This document shows, one piece after another, positions 35,660 through 44,033 of a stretch of DNA of 64,000 bases. Source of the stretch: Rhizobium pisi (GTDB lineage: Bacteria > Pseudomonadota > Alphaproteobacteria > Rhizobiales > Rhizobiaceae); contig NZ_RJJT01000005.1 in NCBI RefSeq assembly GCF_003938655.1, positions 186,001-250,000 on the forward strand. The letters are read 5' to 3'. Each line of letters opens with the position of its first letter. Position 1 is the first letter of the stretch. Position numbers and translations under genes: made by a program. Under the pieces are notes generated by a model that worked only from the letters and a program-made list of their open reading frames with translations, ran no database searches and was not told the origin of the DNA.

Positions 35660-36808
35660 ATGGCTGAAATCGTCTTCGACCAGATCAGCAAGAGCTACGG
35701 CGATAGTTATGCGGCAATCCGCAATCTGAGCATGACCATCCGCGACGGCGAATTCCTGGTCCTTGTCGGTCCCTCCGGCTGCGGCAAATCGACGGCGCTG
35801 CGCATGATCGCCGGCCTCGAAGAAATCACCGATGGCCGCTTGACGATCAACGGCGCTGTCGTCAACGATCTTGCCCCGCGCGATCGCGATATCGCCATGG
35901 TCTTCCAGTCCTACGCACTTTACCCGCATCTGACGGTCGCCGAGAATATCGGTTTCGGCCTTCGTGTGCGCGGCCTCGACAAGGCCGAAATCGGCCGCAA
36001 GGTGCAGGAGACAGCGAAGCTCCTGGAGCTCGAGGACTATCTCGCCCGCAAGCCTGCTCAACTCTCCGGCGGCCAGCGCCAGCGTGTCGCCATGGGGCGG
36101 GCGCTTGCCCGCAGCCCTCAGGCATTCCTGATGGATGAACCGCTTTCCAATCTCGATGCTCGCCTTCGCGGCCAGATGCGCGCCGAAATCGCCCGCATGC
36201 AGAAGATGTCTGGCATCACCACGGTCTATGTCACCCACGACCAGGTCGAAGCCATGACCATGGGTGATCGCGTCGCCGTGATGAAGAGCGGTGTTCTGCA
36301 GCAGCTCGGCACGCCGCGTAGCCTATATGATCAGCCGGCCAATCTCTTCGTCGCAAGTTTCATGGGCTCGCCGGCGATGAACCTGCTGGCGGTCGAGCTC
36401 TTCGAGACGGAGAGCGGCCCCGAGGCACGCTTCGGCCAGACCTCCATTCTGTTCTCGGGCGAGGTGCTCGCCGAGCGGCCGCGCATCGCCTCCGCCGCCG
36501 GCCGCGCCGTCGTGCTCGGCATCCGTCCGGAAGCTTTCCGACCGGTCGAGACGGGTGGTTTGGCTGGGACTGTTGCCTTCGTCGAGGATCTGGGCGCCAA
36601 CCTGCTCGTCCATGTCGATGTCGAGGCTGCCGACCGGTTGAAGTCGCTTTCGGCCGAGGAGGATGACGTGACGCTGTCGGCGCCGCGCCTGCGCGTCATC
36701 ATTGACGGCACCAGCCGCGTGAAGATCGGCGAGCGCTTGTCGCTTGCCGCCGACCCCGCCCGCATCCACGTATTCGATGCCGCGACCGAAGCAGCGCTGC
36801 GCGCCTGA
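35660..36808 (+). CDS. CUT1 ABC transporter ATPase (UgpC/MalK type)
   Basis: A 382-residue ATPase with the extended C-terminal regulatory domain of the MalK/UgpC group. Walker A (GPSGCGKST), Q-loop (VFQSYALYPHL), signature LSGGQRQRVAMGRAL, Walker B (AFLMDEPLSNLDARLR) and switch His (YVTHDQVEAMTM) are intact. The TOBE-type C-terminal part starts near residue 240. It should serve the two permeases encoded on the other strand just downstream; the transporter genes are thus split between convergent units. Confidence 0.95.
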   Translation: MAEIVFDQISKSYGDSYAAIRNLSMTIRDGEFLVLVGPSGCGKSTALRMIAGLEEITDGRLTINGAVVNDLAPRDRDIAMVFQSYALYPHLTVAENIGFGLRVRGLDKAEIGRKVQETAKLLELEDYLARKPAQLSGGQRQRVAMGRALARSPQAFLMDEPLSNLDARLRGQMRAEIARMQKMSGITTVYVTHDQVEAMTMGDRVAVMKSGVLQQLGTPRSLYDQPANLFVASFMGSPAMNLLAVELFETESGPEARFGQTSILFSGEVLAERPRIASAAGRAVVLGIRPEAFRPVETGGLAGTVAFVEDLGANLLVHVDVEAADRLKSLSAEEDDVTLSAPRLRVIIDGTSRVKIGERLSLAADPARIHVFDAATEAALRA

Positions 36809-36869
36809 GCGGAGCATGATGCTGACACGTGCGAGCGGTTTTCACACGACGCCATGCTGTCATTTGGAT

Positions 36870-37688
36870 CTAATGAATGCCCTTCGTCAGACCTTGCACG
36901 AAATAGCGGTTGAGAAAGAGAACGATCAGTACGATCGGGATCGTCGAGAAATGCGCCAGTGCGCCGAGCGTGCCCCAGGTGATGTCCTTCGTTCCATAGG
37001 CTGAAAGCAGCGCCACTGAGATCGGTTTGGAATCGAGCCGGGTGAGGAACATGGGATAGAGGAAGTCGTTCCAGGAAAACATCAGGCAGAAAAGGGTGGA
37101 GGCCACGACGCCCGAGCGAACCGCCGGCAGTGCCACGCGCCAGAACGAGCCGAACAGCGTGCATCCATCCGTCAGCGCCGCTTCTTCCAGCTCCTTCGGC
37201 AGGCTGCGGAAATAGGAAAACATCATCCAGGTGACGAAGGCCGAGTTCAGCATCGCGTTGATGAGGACGACGGCAATCCAGCTGCCGAGCAGCCCGATGT
37301 CACGCATCATCAGATAGAAGGGGATCAGTGCTGCCACCGCGGGCACCATGCGGATCGCCATGAAGAAATAGGCAACGGCAATAGCGTAGCGACTGGTCGA
37401 ACGCGCCAGCGCATAGCCCGCGGGCACACCGAGCAGCAGCGACAGGACGACGGAACCGCCGGCGATCAGCAGGCTCGAAGACACGAGGCTCCAGACGTCG
37501 AACAGACGGAACACCGTCGCGAACTGCTCGAAGGTCGGCACGAAAGTCAGTTTCGGCGGGATCGAGAAGATGTCGCGTGACGGCTTGTAGGCGGTCGATG
37601 CCAGCCACAGGAAGGGAAGCAGGAAAAAGGCGAGCATGACAAGGATGAAGCCGCGCTCGCCGATGCGGCTGAGGGTGCGCGTGCTCAT
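36870..37688 (-). CDS. CUT1 ABC transporter permease, MalG-like
   Basis: A 272-residue permease with about six helices. The EAA loop is EEAALTDGCTLFGSFWRVALPAVR (about residues 165-188), and the C-terminus ends in NRYFVQGLTKGIH, diagnostic of MalG-type sugar permeases. ATG 37688 overlaps the stop of the preceding permease (ATGA), so the long upstream extension of the frame is not part of the protein. Confidence 0.94.
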   Translation of the reverse strand: MSTRTLSRIGERGFILVMLAFFLLPFLWLASTAYKPSRDIFSIPPKLTFVPTFEQFATVFRLFDVWSLVSSSLLIAGGSVVLSLLLGVPAGYALARSTSRYAIAVAYFFMAIRMVPAVAALIPFYLMMRDIGLLGSWIAVVLINAMLNSAFVTWMMFSYFRSLPKELEEAALTDGCTLFGSFWRVALPAVRSGVVASTLFCLMFSWNDFLYPMFLTRLDSKPISVALLSAYGTKDITWGTLGALAHFSTIPIVLIVLFLNRYFVQGLTKGIH

Positions 37689-38626
37689 CGCCCGTTCGCC
37701 TTTCTGTCCGCCTTGCGGATCAACAGGATGAAGCCTGCCGCGATCACGGCGATGCAGATCAGCGTCAGGTTTGATATCGCCGAGGCGCGGCCGATATTGA
37801 AGAATTCCAGTCCCTGCTTCACTGCATGCAGCATCAGCGTGTTGGTTGCATTGCCCGGTCCTCCGCCCGTCGTCACGTAGACGCTGTCGAAGACCCGGAA
37901 GGCGTCGATGGTGCGCAGCGTCAGCGCCAGAAGGATCGAAGGCAGCATGAGCGGAATGATGATGATTCTCAGACGTTGTAGCGCCGTTGCTCCATCCACT
38001 TCCGATGCCTCGAGAATATCGCCCGGCAGTGCCTTCAGGCCCGCAAGCAGGATCAGCGCCACCAGCGGCGTCCATTCCCAGATATCGACGAAAATAAGGG
38101 TCGCCAGCGCCGAGCTCGGATTGGCGAAAAGGCCGCGCGGATCGGAAATCCCGAACTCGGCGAGATAATAGCCGATGAGCCCGTAGTCGGCGAGCAGCAG
38201 TGCCCGGAAAATAAGCCCGACCACCAGCGGCGTGATTGTCACCGGAATCAGGATCAATGCCAGGCAGATCCGGTTGAAGCGGTCGTCGCGCCAGAGCGCC
38301 AGCGCAATGGCAAAGCCGAGCAGCAGTTCGACAGTCACGGCGCCGACGGTGAAGATGACGGTATTGACGAAAGCCCCGCGCGTCACAGCGTCGGAGAGAA
38401 GATCGACATAATTGCTGAGCCCGACGAAATGCGTTCGCCCCGGCTTCAGCAGATTGTATTCGTAAAGGCTAAACCAGATGCCCTGCGCCAGCGGCCAGAC
38501 GCCAATGACGAGCACGTAGATGATGGCCGGCAGCGTCATCAGGGTGAAGAACAGCCGCCTGCGTTCGAGATAGGAAACGCTCAAGGCCGCAGAGGGCTTC
38601 AGCGCGGAAGTGAGGGATAGGGTCAC
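37685..38626 (-). CDS. CUT1 ABC transporter permease, MalF-like
   Basis: A 313-residue permease, middle gene of the transporter operon. After a polar N-terminus the first helix is near residues 28-48. An LGLSNYVDLL-type periplasmic segment follows, and the EAA loop (EASEVDGATALQRLRIIIIPLMLPSI) is near residues 205-230. It pairs with the MalG-like permease to form the channel. Confidence 0.94.
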   Translation of the reverse strand: MTLSLTSALKPSAALSVSYLERRRLFFTLMTLPAIIYVLVIGVWPLAQGIWFSLYEYNLLKPGRTHFVGLSNYVDLLSDAVTRGAFVNTVIFTVGAVTVELLLGFAIALALWRDDRFNRICLALILIPVTITPLVVGLIFRALLLADYGLIGYYLAEFGISDPRGLFANPSSALATLIFVDIWEWTPLVALILLAGLKALPGDILEASEVDGATALQRLRIIIIPLMLPSILLALTLRTIDAFRVFDSVYVTTGGGPGNATNTLMLHAVKQGLEFFNIGRASAISNLTLICIAVIAAGFILLIRKADRKANGR

Positions 38627-38734
38627 GTCATGTCCATCAGGTTCCTGGTTCGATGCGCGCTACCGGGATCGAGCCCGGGAGCTCGCCCAATCATGAGGCC
38701 TGAGGCGCATCGGATCAATGTCTGGAAACGGCGA

Positions 38735-38756
38735 GGCCGCGACTTAGGCCGCGGCC
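38735..38756 (-). promoter_or_regulatory. GC-rich hairpin between binding-protein and permease genes
   Basis: GGCCGCG (38735-38741) and CGCGGCC (38750-38756) form a perfect seven-base stem in the 160-base gap after the binding-protein gene. There is no U tract, so it is more likely an mRNA-stabilising or partial termination structure that keeps binding-protein transcript levels above those of the permeases. Confidence 0.45.
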
Positions 38757-38787
38757 CCAGCGGAGGAGATTGTTTTGTCAACCGCTA

Positions 38788-40074
38788 TCAGAAGAGCTTC
38801 GCAGCGGCTTCCTGGGCGGCGTCGAGCGCCTTCTTGGGATCGGCATTGCCGACGAGCACATCGTTCACGGCGGTGCCGAGCAGGTCCTGAATCTCCGGAT
38901 ATTGCGGGATGCGCGGACGATATTCGCCGTCGCCATGCTCGAATGTCTCGGCGATGACAGGCAGGAAGGGGAACTTCTTTAGCAGATCGGGATCGGTCAT
39001 CTCGCTCTTGCGCAGGAAGCTGCCGGCGCCCATCATGTTGAATTCCTTGTGCACCGGCGGGCTGACCAGCCACTTGATGAAGGCCCATGCGGCTTCCTTC
39101 TGCGTGTCCTTGATGCCCGCGTTGATCGCCATGCCCCAGCCGCCAATGCCGTAGAGCTTCGGCAGGCCTGCGCCGCGCGGCGCCGTTGTGATCGCCACCT
39201 TATCAACGATCTTGGAAATCGCAGGATCATAGTAGCCGGGCGCGCCGACCGACCATGTCTGCATGCTCGCGGCAATGCCCTGGCGGAAGCTTTCCTCACG
39301 TCCGCCCCAGTCATAACTAACGGCGCCGGGAGGTGCCGCTTTCATGAAGAGATCCTTGTAGACGGTCAGGCTCTTGATATTGGCTTCCGAATTCAGTGCC
39401 GGTTTGCCGTCGGAGCCGAGGATCGCACCGCCCATCTCGGTATTGTACTGCATCCAGTCCTGTGCGACCGCCGGGCCTTTCTGGCCGTTGGCGACGAAGC
39501 CGTAGATATTCTTGCTGGGGTCGGTCAGCTTGTAGGCAGCCGCCACCATTTCCTCCATCGTGGTCGGCGCCTTCAGGCCGGCGGCGTCGAAGAGATCCTT
39601 GCGATAGGCAAGCACGTTGGCATAACCGGCAAAGGGAAAGGCGACCTGCTTGTCGCCCCAATGGCCAAGCGCATTGAGAAGCGTCGGATAGATGTCGTCG
39701 AGCTTCAGTTCGGCGGCGTCGCGTTTCATCCAGTTGGTGAGGTCGACGGTGTATTTGTTTTCGGCATATTGGCCGGCCCAGACTATATCCATCGTCACGA
39801 GATCGTAGCCGCCGGTGCCGCCGACAAAATCCGTCGTCGTCTTGGTCAGCAACGAGCCGTAGTCGAGAATATCGACCTTGACGGTGGCGCCCGTCTCCTC
39901 GGTGAATTTGGGGGCGATGGCAGCCAGAACCGCGGCGAACTGATCGTTCTGGGAGGCAAGCGTGAGCGTGATGCCTTCGTATTTCTTGTCAGCGCCGATG
40001 GCGGAGCCCACAAATGCGACCGAGACGAAGCCCGCGATCGCCAATTTTCGTGTGAGACTTCTGAGCGATTTCAT
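38788..40074 (-). CDS. CUT1 ABC transporter sugar-binding protein
   Basis: A 428-residue extracellular solute-binding protein, family 1. A signal peptide (about residues 8-27, GSAIGA) is followed by YEGITLTLASQNDQFAAVL and the lobe pattern TGGYDLVTMDIVWAGQYAENKYTVDLTNWM. It is the first gene of the transporter operon, with a promoter in the 40075-40292 gap shared with the monooxygenase operon. The ligand is expected to be a sugar or glycoside; which one is unknown. Confidence 0.93.
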   Translation of the reverse strand: MKSLRSLTRKLAIAGFVSVAFVGSAIGADKKYEGITLTLASQNDQFAAVLAAIAPKFTEETGATVKVDILDYGSLLTKTTTDFVGGTGGYDLVTMDIVWAGQYAENKYTVDLTNWMKRDAAELKLDDIYPTLLNALGHWGDKQVAFPFAGYANVLAYRKDLFDAAGLKAPTTMEEMVAAAYKLTDPSKNIYGFVANGQKGPAVAQDWMQYNTEMGGAILGSDGKPALNSEANIKSLTVYKDLFMKAAPPGAVSYDWGGREESFRQGIAASMQTWSVGAPGYYDPAISKIVDKVAITTAPRGAGLPKLYGIGGWGMAINAGIKDTQKEAAWAFIKWLVSPPVHKEFNMMGAGSFLRKSEMTDPDLLKKFPFLPVIAETFEHGDGEYRPRIPQYPEIQDLLGTAVNDVLVGNADPKKALDAAQEAAAKLF

Positions 40075-40167
40075 GTTTGCTCCCCTTTCTTAATTGACCT
40101 GGGCACTATACATCAAACAAAATCGCACTCAAGCGCACTTGACAAAAAATCGTAAACATTAAAAATC

Positions 40168-40182
40168 ACAAATTAGAACATA
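40168..40182 (+). promoter_or_regulatory. Candidate DeoR operator, copy 2
   Basis: ACAAATTAGAACATA lies in the AT-rich divergent promoter between the binding-protein operon and the monooxygenase operon. It matches 34750-34764 at 13 of 15 positions and contains a GAACATA half site like that of GlpR-type DeoR regulators. It may put both operons under the DeoR protein encoded 5.5 kb away. Confidence 0.4.
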
Positions 40183-40292
40183 TTCGCGCATAAATGTCCA
40201 TATTTTGTGCGCGTTGCTTAAAAAATGGCAGGGGATTGATCATTCCCTGCGCGTCTATACTGCCCAGTCCAACGCGCACGAGCTGCACATTC

Positions 40293-41744
40293 ATGAAGAC
40301 AACGCCGGACGAGCGCTTGAGAGCGCTGGAACTTCGCGCCCATGATGAGATGGCGCGTGTGGAAGCGTTCTGCGCCGACTGGCCGAAGCTAGTCGACGAA
40401 GACCGCCACGGCCTCCATTCGGTCGTCATCTGTGGCGCCGGCCTCTCCGGCCTGTCAATCGCCTTCGCCCTGAAGCGGCGCGGTATCAGGTCCGTTCATG
40501 TGATCGATCAGAGCGAAGAGGGCCGCGAAGGCCCCTGGATCACCTGCGCCCGCATGCAGACCCTGCGTTCGCCGAAGTATCTCTCAGGCCCGGACCTCGG
40601 CATCCCGAGCCTGACGCTGCGCTCCTGGTACGAGGCGCTGAATGGCGCCGACGCCTGGGACGCGCTCGACAAGATCAGCCGCCAGGATTGGATGGCGTAT
40701 CTTACGTGGTTTCGAGGGACTGTCGGCATCGACGTCGAAAACAGCACGATGCTTTCGTCGATAGATCCGGCGGAGGGCGGACTTGCTCTCACGCTGACAA
40801 AGGGTGACGGCGCAAGCCGTACGATGACCTGCCGCCACCTTGTGATGGCGACCGGCATCGACGGCTGCGGCGGCCCGCGGATACCCGCGATGGTCAGGGC
40901 GCTGCCGAAATCGGCCTGGACGCATAGCAATGAGCCGATCTCTATCGATTTTCTCGGGGGCAGAGATGTCGCGATTCTTGGCGGCGGCACATCAAGCTTC
41001 GACTGGGCGGTGGCGGCCCTGGAGATCGGAGCCCGAGAGGTGACCATGTTTGCGCGTAGCGCCGATTTGCCGCGTACGGAGGTTCTCGCCTGGACCAATT
41101 TTCCCGGTTTCCTCGGCCATTTCGCCGACCTGCCGGATCTGGAGCGCTGGCGCTTCGCCCATCTCTACTTCAATTTCAAGGTGCCGCCGACACAGGAACA
41201 GTATGACCGGGCCTGCCGCCACCCTGGTTTTATCATGCAGCTCGGCTGTGGCGTCCGCGAACTCTCGATGGACGGCGGCAAGATCAGGCTGACGACTGCA
41301 AATGGCATCTTCCACGCAGATCACCTTCTGCTGGGCACCGGTTACGAGATCAATTTCGCGCTCAGACCCGAGCTTGTCGGCCTCATCGAGGCCACTGCAG
41401 TTTGGAAGGACCGGTTACAGCCGCCGCAGGGAGAAGAGAATGCGATGCTTGCCGGCCATCCCTATCTCGGCCCTGGTTTCGAACTTATGCCAAGACATGC
41501 CGAAGCCGGCTGGGTCTCGCGCATCCATATGTTCAATGCCGGCGCGCTGGCGAGCCTCGGCCCGATCAGCAATGGCGTCACCGGTCTCAAATACGGCGTG
41601 CCGCGCATCGTCGGCGCTTTGGTGAAAGCGCTGTTCATCGAGGACTCCAACCGGTATCTTGAAGCATTGGCCGCCTATGACGAACCGCATTTCGATCCTG
41701 GCATAGACGAGGACGTCACGACATCAAGGGAGGTTTTGGCATGA
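40293..41744 (+). CDS. FAD-dependent monooxygenase-like oxidoreductase
   Basis: A 483-residue flavoprotein of the flavin-containing or Baeyer-Villiger monooxygenase type. The FAD motif is CGAGLSGLSIA near residue 50 and the NADP motif is LGGGTSSFDWA near residue 230. There is also an ATGIDG segment before the second Rossmann fold and an LLGTGYEIN segment near the C-terminus. ATG 40293 gives a protein of normal size, though the ribosome site is weak; upstream in-frame codons look non-coding. It heads a five-gene operon, and its stop overlaps the next start (ATGA). Substrate unknown. Confidence 0.85.
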   Translation: MKTTPDERLRALELRAHDEMARVEAFCADWPKLVDEDRHGLHSVVICGAGLSGLSIAFALKRRGIRSVHVIDQSEEGREGPWITCARMQTLRSPKYLSGPDLGIPSLTLRSWYEALNGADAWDALDKISRQDWMAYLTWFRGTVGIDVENSTMLSSIDPAEGGLALTLTKGDGASRTMTCRHLVMATGIDGCGGPRIPAMVRALPKSAWTHSNEPISIDFLGGRDVAILGGGTSSFDWAVAALEIGAREVTMFARSADLPRTEVLAWTNFPGFLGHFADLPDLERWRFAHLYFNFKVPPTQEQYDRACRHPGFIMQLGCGVRELSMDGGKIRLTTANGIFHADHLLLGTGYEINFALRPELVGLIEATAVWKDRLQPPQGEENAMLAGHPYLGPGFELMPRHAEAGWVSRIHMFNAGALASLGPISNGVTGLKYGVPRIVGALVKALFIEDSNRYLEALAAYDEPHFDPGIDEDVTTSREVLA

Positions 41745-42778
41745 GCAGGGCTGCCGCTTTTCAATTTTCGGGATTGGAGACCATCCTTTCGCGGGCACGC
41801 GAGGACAGCGTCGAATTTCCCTATCTGCTCGCCAACCACGTTCCGATGGTGCTGATCGCGCTTGATCGCCTCGGCGCCTCGCCGGAACGGCTGGAACAGT
41901 GGTACGAGCAGTATCGCGAGGGCAACAAGCTTCCGCCGATGCCGCCCCCGGTTGCTCCTGTTATCAGGACAGCTTGGGACGAGGCGCTTGGCGATCGCGC
42001 GCGCGAGGCGGATTACCGTGCCTTCTTCATCGGCGAAACCCGCCGCCTCGGTATCGGTGCCGTAATCCGCACCTATCTGCCTGCCATGGTGAACGGCCTT
42101 GCTGGCAGCGCCACACATCCGCTGATGCGTCTTGCCTATGGTGTCCTTAAGAAGGACAACGAGGAGGTCGGCACCGCGCTCGGCTATTGGGCGGCCTGCT
42201 ACCTGCCCCTTCCTCCCGCGACCGGTACCGCTCCGGACACGGACGATCCGGCGAGGGTGCTTGTCGATGTCGGCCATATCGAAGGCATCCGCAGCTACGA
42301 GCCTGAAACCGATCTGCTCTGGCATAATATCCGCGCCGTCGCCGCACTTCCGGGCTTCCGCAATGTCGTCGACCGACTGGCTTTCAGCGCCGATACACCA
42401 CGCCGCATGGCCGCGACCTCGCTTGCTCTCTTCGCCGGAACCATGGATTTCTCCGCGCTCCATTCCGTCACCGGCATGCATTGGCTGCGCCTCGTGTCTC
42501 CGCACCTGGAAAATGCCGAGCCCTTCTATCGTGCCTTCTGGCAGGTGATCGCCTCGCTGGTGCCGAAGATCGGTTTTCCAGCACTCCCCACCCCCGAGGC
42601 ACTAGAAGAAATGCGCAGCCGACAAGCGCCCGCCTGGGCAGAGATCAAACGCGCCGCGATTGCTTCGGACGACGAACACGACGTCAGCCTTGTCTTTTCC
42701 GCCCTGCAGGAGGAAGAGGTGTGGAAGGATCCGCTCTATCGCGTCGTCGCGGCACGCCGGGTCGGGCTGATTGCATAG
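41741..42778 (+). CDS. Questin oxidase-like protein
   Basis: A 345-residue protein resembling the questin oxidase-like family, named after a fungal enzyme doing Baeyer-Villiger-type ring opening of an anthraquinone. Family features seen are NHVPMVLIALDRLGASPERLEQWYEQY near residue 27 and FSALHSVTGMHWLRLV near 235, with His-rich positions that may form the active site. It overlaps the monooxygenase gene by four bases, so the two probably work in sequence. In bacteria the substrate is not known. Confidence 0.72.
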   Translation: MSRAAAFQFSGLETILSRAREDSVEFPYLLANHVPMVLIALDRLGASPERLEQWYEQYREGNKLPPMPPPVAPVIRTAWDEALGDRAREADYRAFFIGETRRLGIGAVIRTYLPAMVNGLAGSATHPLMRLAYGVLKKDNEEVGTALGYWAACYLPLPPATGTAPDTDDPARVLVDVGHIEGIRSYEPETDLLWHNIRAVAALPGFRNVVDRLAFSADTPRRMAATSLALFAGTMDFSALHSVTGMHWLRLVSPHLENAEPFYRAFWQVIASLVPKIGFPALPTPEALEEMRSRQAPAWAEIKRAAIASDDEHDVSLVFSALQEEEVWKDPLYRVVAARRVGLIA

Positions 42779-42781
42779 CGG

Positions 42782-43996
42782 ATGATGGAAGAACAGATGA
42801 CGCCGAGCCTCGTAGTCGAAAACGCCAGGACCGAAGCCGGCGAGATCGTTTCGCTCATTCTTGAAAATGACCGGATCGCCGCGATCGGTCCGAATGTGGC
42901 GGCCGGCATCGGCTTTGCTGCAGTGCCACGTTTCGATGCTGCAGGCGGCCTGCTCAGCCTTCCCTTCGTCGACGGCCATATTCACCTCGACAAGACACTG
43001 ATCGGCTTGCCTTTCATCCCACATATCCCGGGCAACACGGTCGCCATGCGCATCGAAACGGAGAAATCTCTGCGGCGCACGGTGGCTCTGCCTATCGAAG
43101 TCCGTGGTGGTGCCCTTTTGGAAAGGCTCGCCGCCTACGGCACGCTCTCCGTGCGTAGCCACGTCGACATCGATACCGAAGTTGGCCTGAAGGGCCTCGA
43201 GGCGGTGCTTTCATTGAAGCAGAGCCATGGTCATCTCGTCGATATCCAGACCGTTGCCTTCCCGCAATCCGGCGTGTTGCGCGATCCCGGCACCGCGGGG
43301 CTGTTAGATGCGGCGATTGCCGCCGGTGCCGATCTCGTCGGCGGCCTCGATCCCGCCGGCATTGACAACGACGTAACCGGCCATCTCGATGCGATCTTCG
43401 CCGTCGCCGGCAAATACGGGGTTGGGCTCGATATTCATCTGCATGACGGCGGCGCACTCGGCGCCTTCGAGCTTCGCCAGATCGCCGACCGCACGGTCGC
43501 ACTCGGCCTCGAAGGCAAGGTGGTCGTCAGCCACGCCTTCTGCCTGGGCGAGTTGGAAGATGCCGATTTCGGCAGTACTGCCGCGGCACTCGCTAGGTCG
43601 GGCGTGGCGATCATGACCAGCGCCCCGGGGCCCGTGCCCATGCCCCCGGTCAAGCGGCTTGCCGCCGCCGGCGTCCGGCTCTTTTGCGCCAACGACAATA
43701 TCCGCGACGCCTGGTCGCCTTTCGGCAATGGAGACATGCTCGAGCGCGTCGGCATTCTCTGCGATCGCCAGGATTTCCGTGCGGATGAGGATCTGGCTGC
43801 GGCCTTCCGCCTTGCGACGGAGGCGCCGGCCCAGATCCTCGGCCACCCTGTCGGGCCGCTCCAGGCGGGCTCGCCTGCTAATTTTGTCATCTTGCCTGCC
43901 GCGTCTCTGGCAGAAGCCGTTGCCGCTCGTCCTCTTGATCGCACCGTTTTCCGCGGCGGCGCCATCATCGCCCGCAACGGCCGGCTGGTCGTCTGA
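42782..43996 (+). CDS. Amidohydrolase, cytosine deaminase-like (first)
   Basis: A 404-residue metal-dependent amidohydrolase of the CodA-like group. The HxH metal motif is VDGHIHLDKT near residue 66. HVDIDTEVGLKGLEAVL, then VDIQTVAFPQSGV, LDIHLHDGG and VVSHAFCLGEL supply the further His ligands, and CANDNIRDAWSPFGNGDMLER carries the catalytic Asp, all as in cytosine deaminases. It starts three bases after the questin-oxidase-like gene. It likely hydrolyses a ring C-N bond; cytosine is one possible substrate but not proven. Confidence 0.87.
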   Translation: MMEEQMTPSLVVENARTEAGEIVSLILENDRIAAIGPNVAAGIGFAAVPRFDAAGGLLSLPFVDGHIHLDKTLIGLPFIPHIPGNTVAMRIETEKSLRRTVALPIEVRGGALLERLAAYGTLSVRSHVDIDTEVGLKGLEAVLSLKQSHGHLVDIQTVAFPQSGVLRDPGTAGLLDAAIAAGADLVGGLDPAGIDNDVTGHLDAIFAVAGKYGVGLDIHLHDGGALGAFELRQIADRTVALGLEGKVVVSHAFCLGELEDADFGSTAAALARSGVAIMTSAPGPVPMPPVKRLAAAGVRLFCANDNIRDAWSPFGNGDMLERVGILCDRQDFRADEDLAAAFRLATEAPAQILGHPVGPLQAGSPANFVILPAASLAEAVAARPLDRTVFRGGAIIARNGRLVV

Positions 43997-44033
43997 TTTC
44001 TCCGTCAATGTATGGCGCATGGGAGCATTGTCG

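Noticed and set aside
37689..38075. Open extension of the MalG-like permease frame
   Set aside because: It overlaps the MalF-like permease on the same strand and reads as low-complexity sequence; the ATGA overlap at 37685-37688 marks the real start.
38641..38700. tRNA-like GGTTCGATGC segment
   Set aside because: The T-arm-like sequence is not accompanied by an acceptor stem, anticodon arm or D arm.
43659..44018. Open extension upstream of the 8-oxoguanine deaminase-like gene
   Set aside because: It lies inside the first amidohydrolase gene in another frame and has no family similarity.
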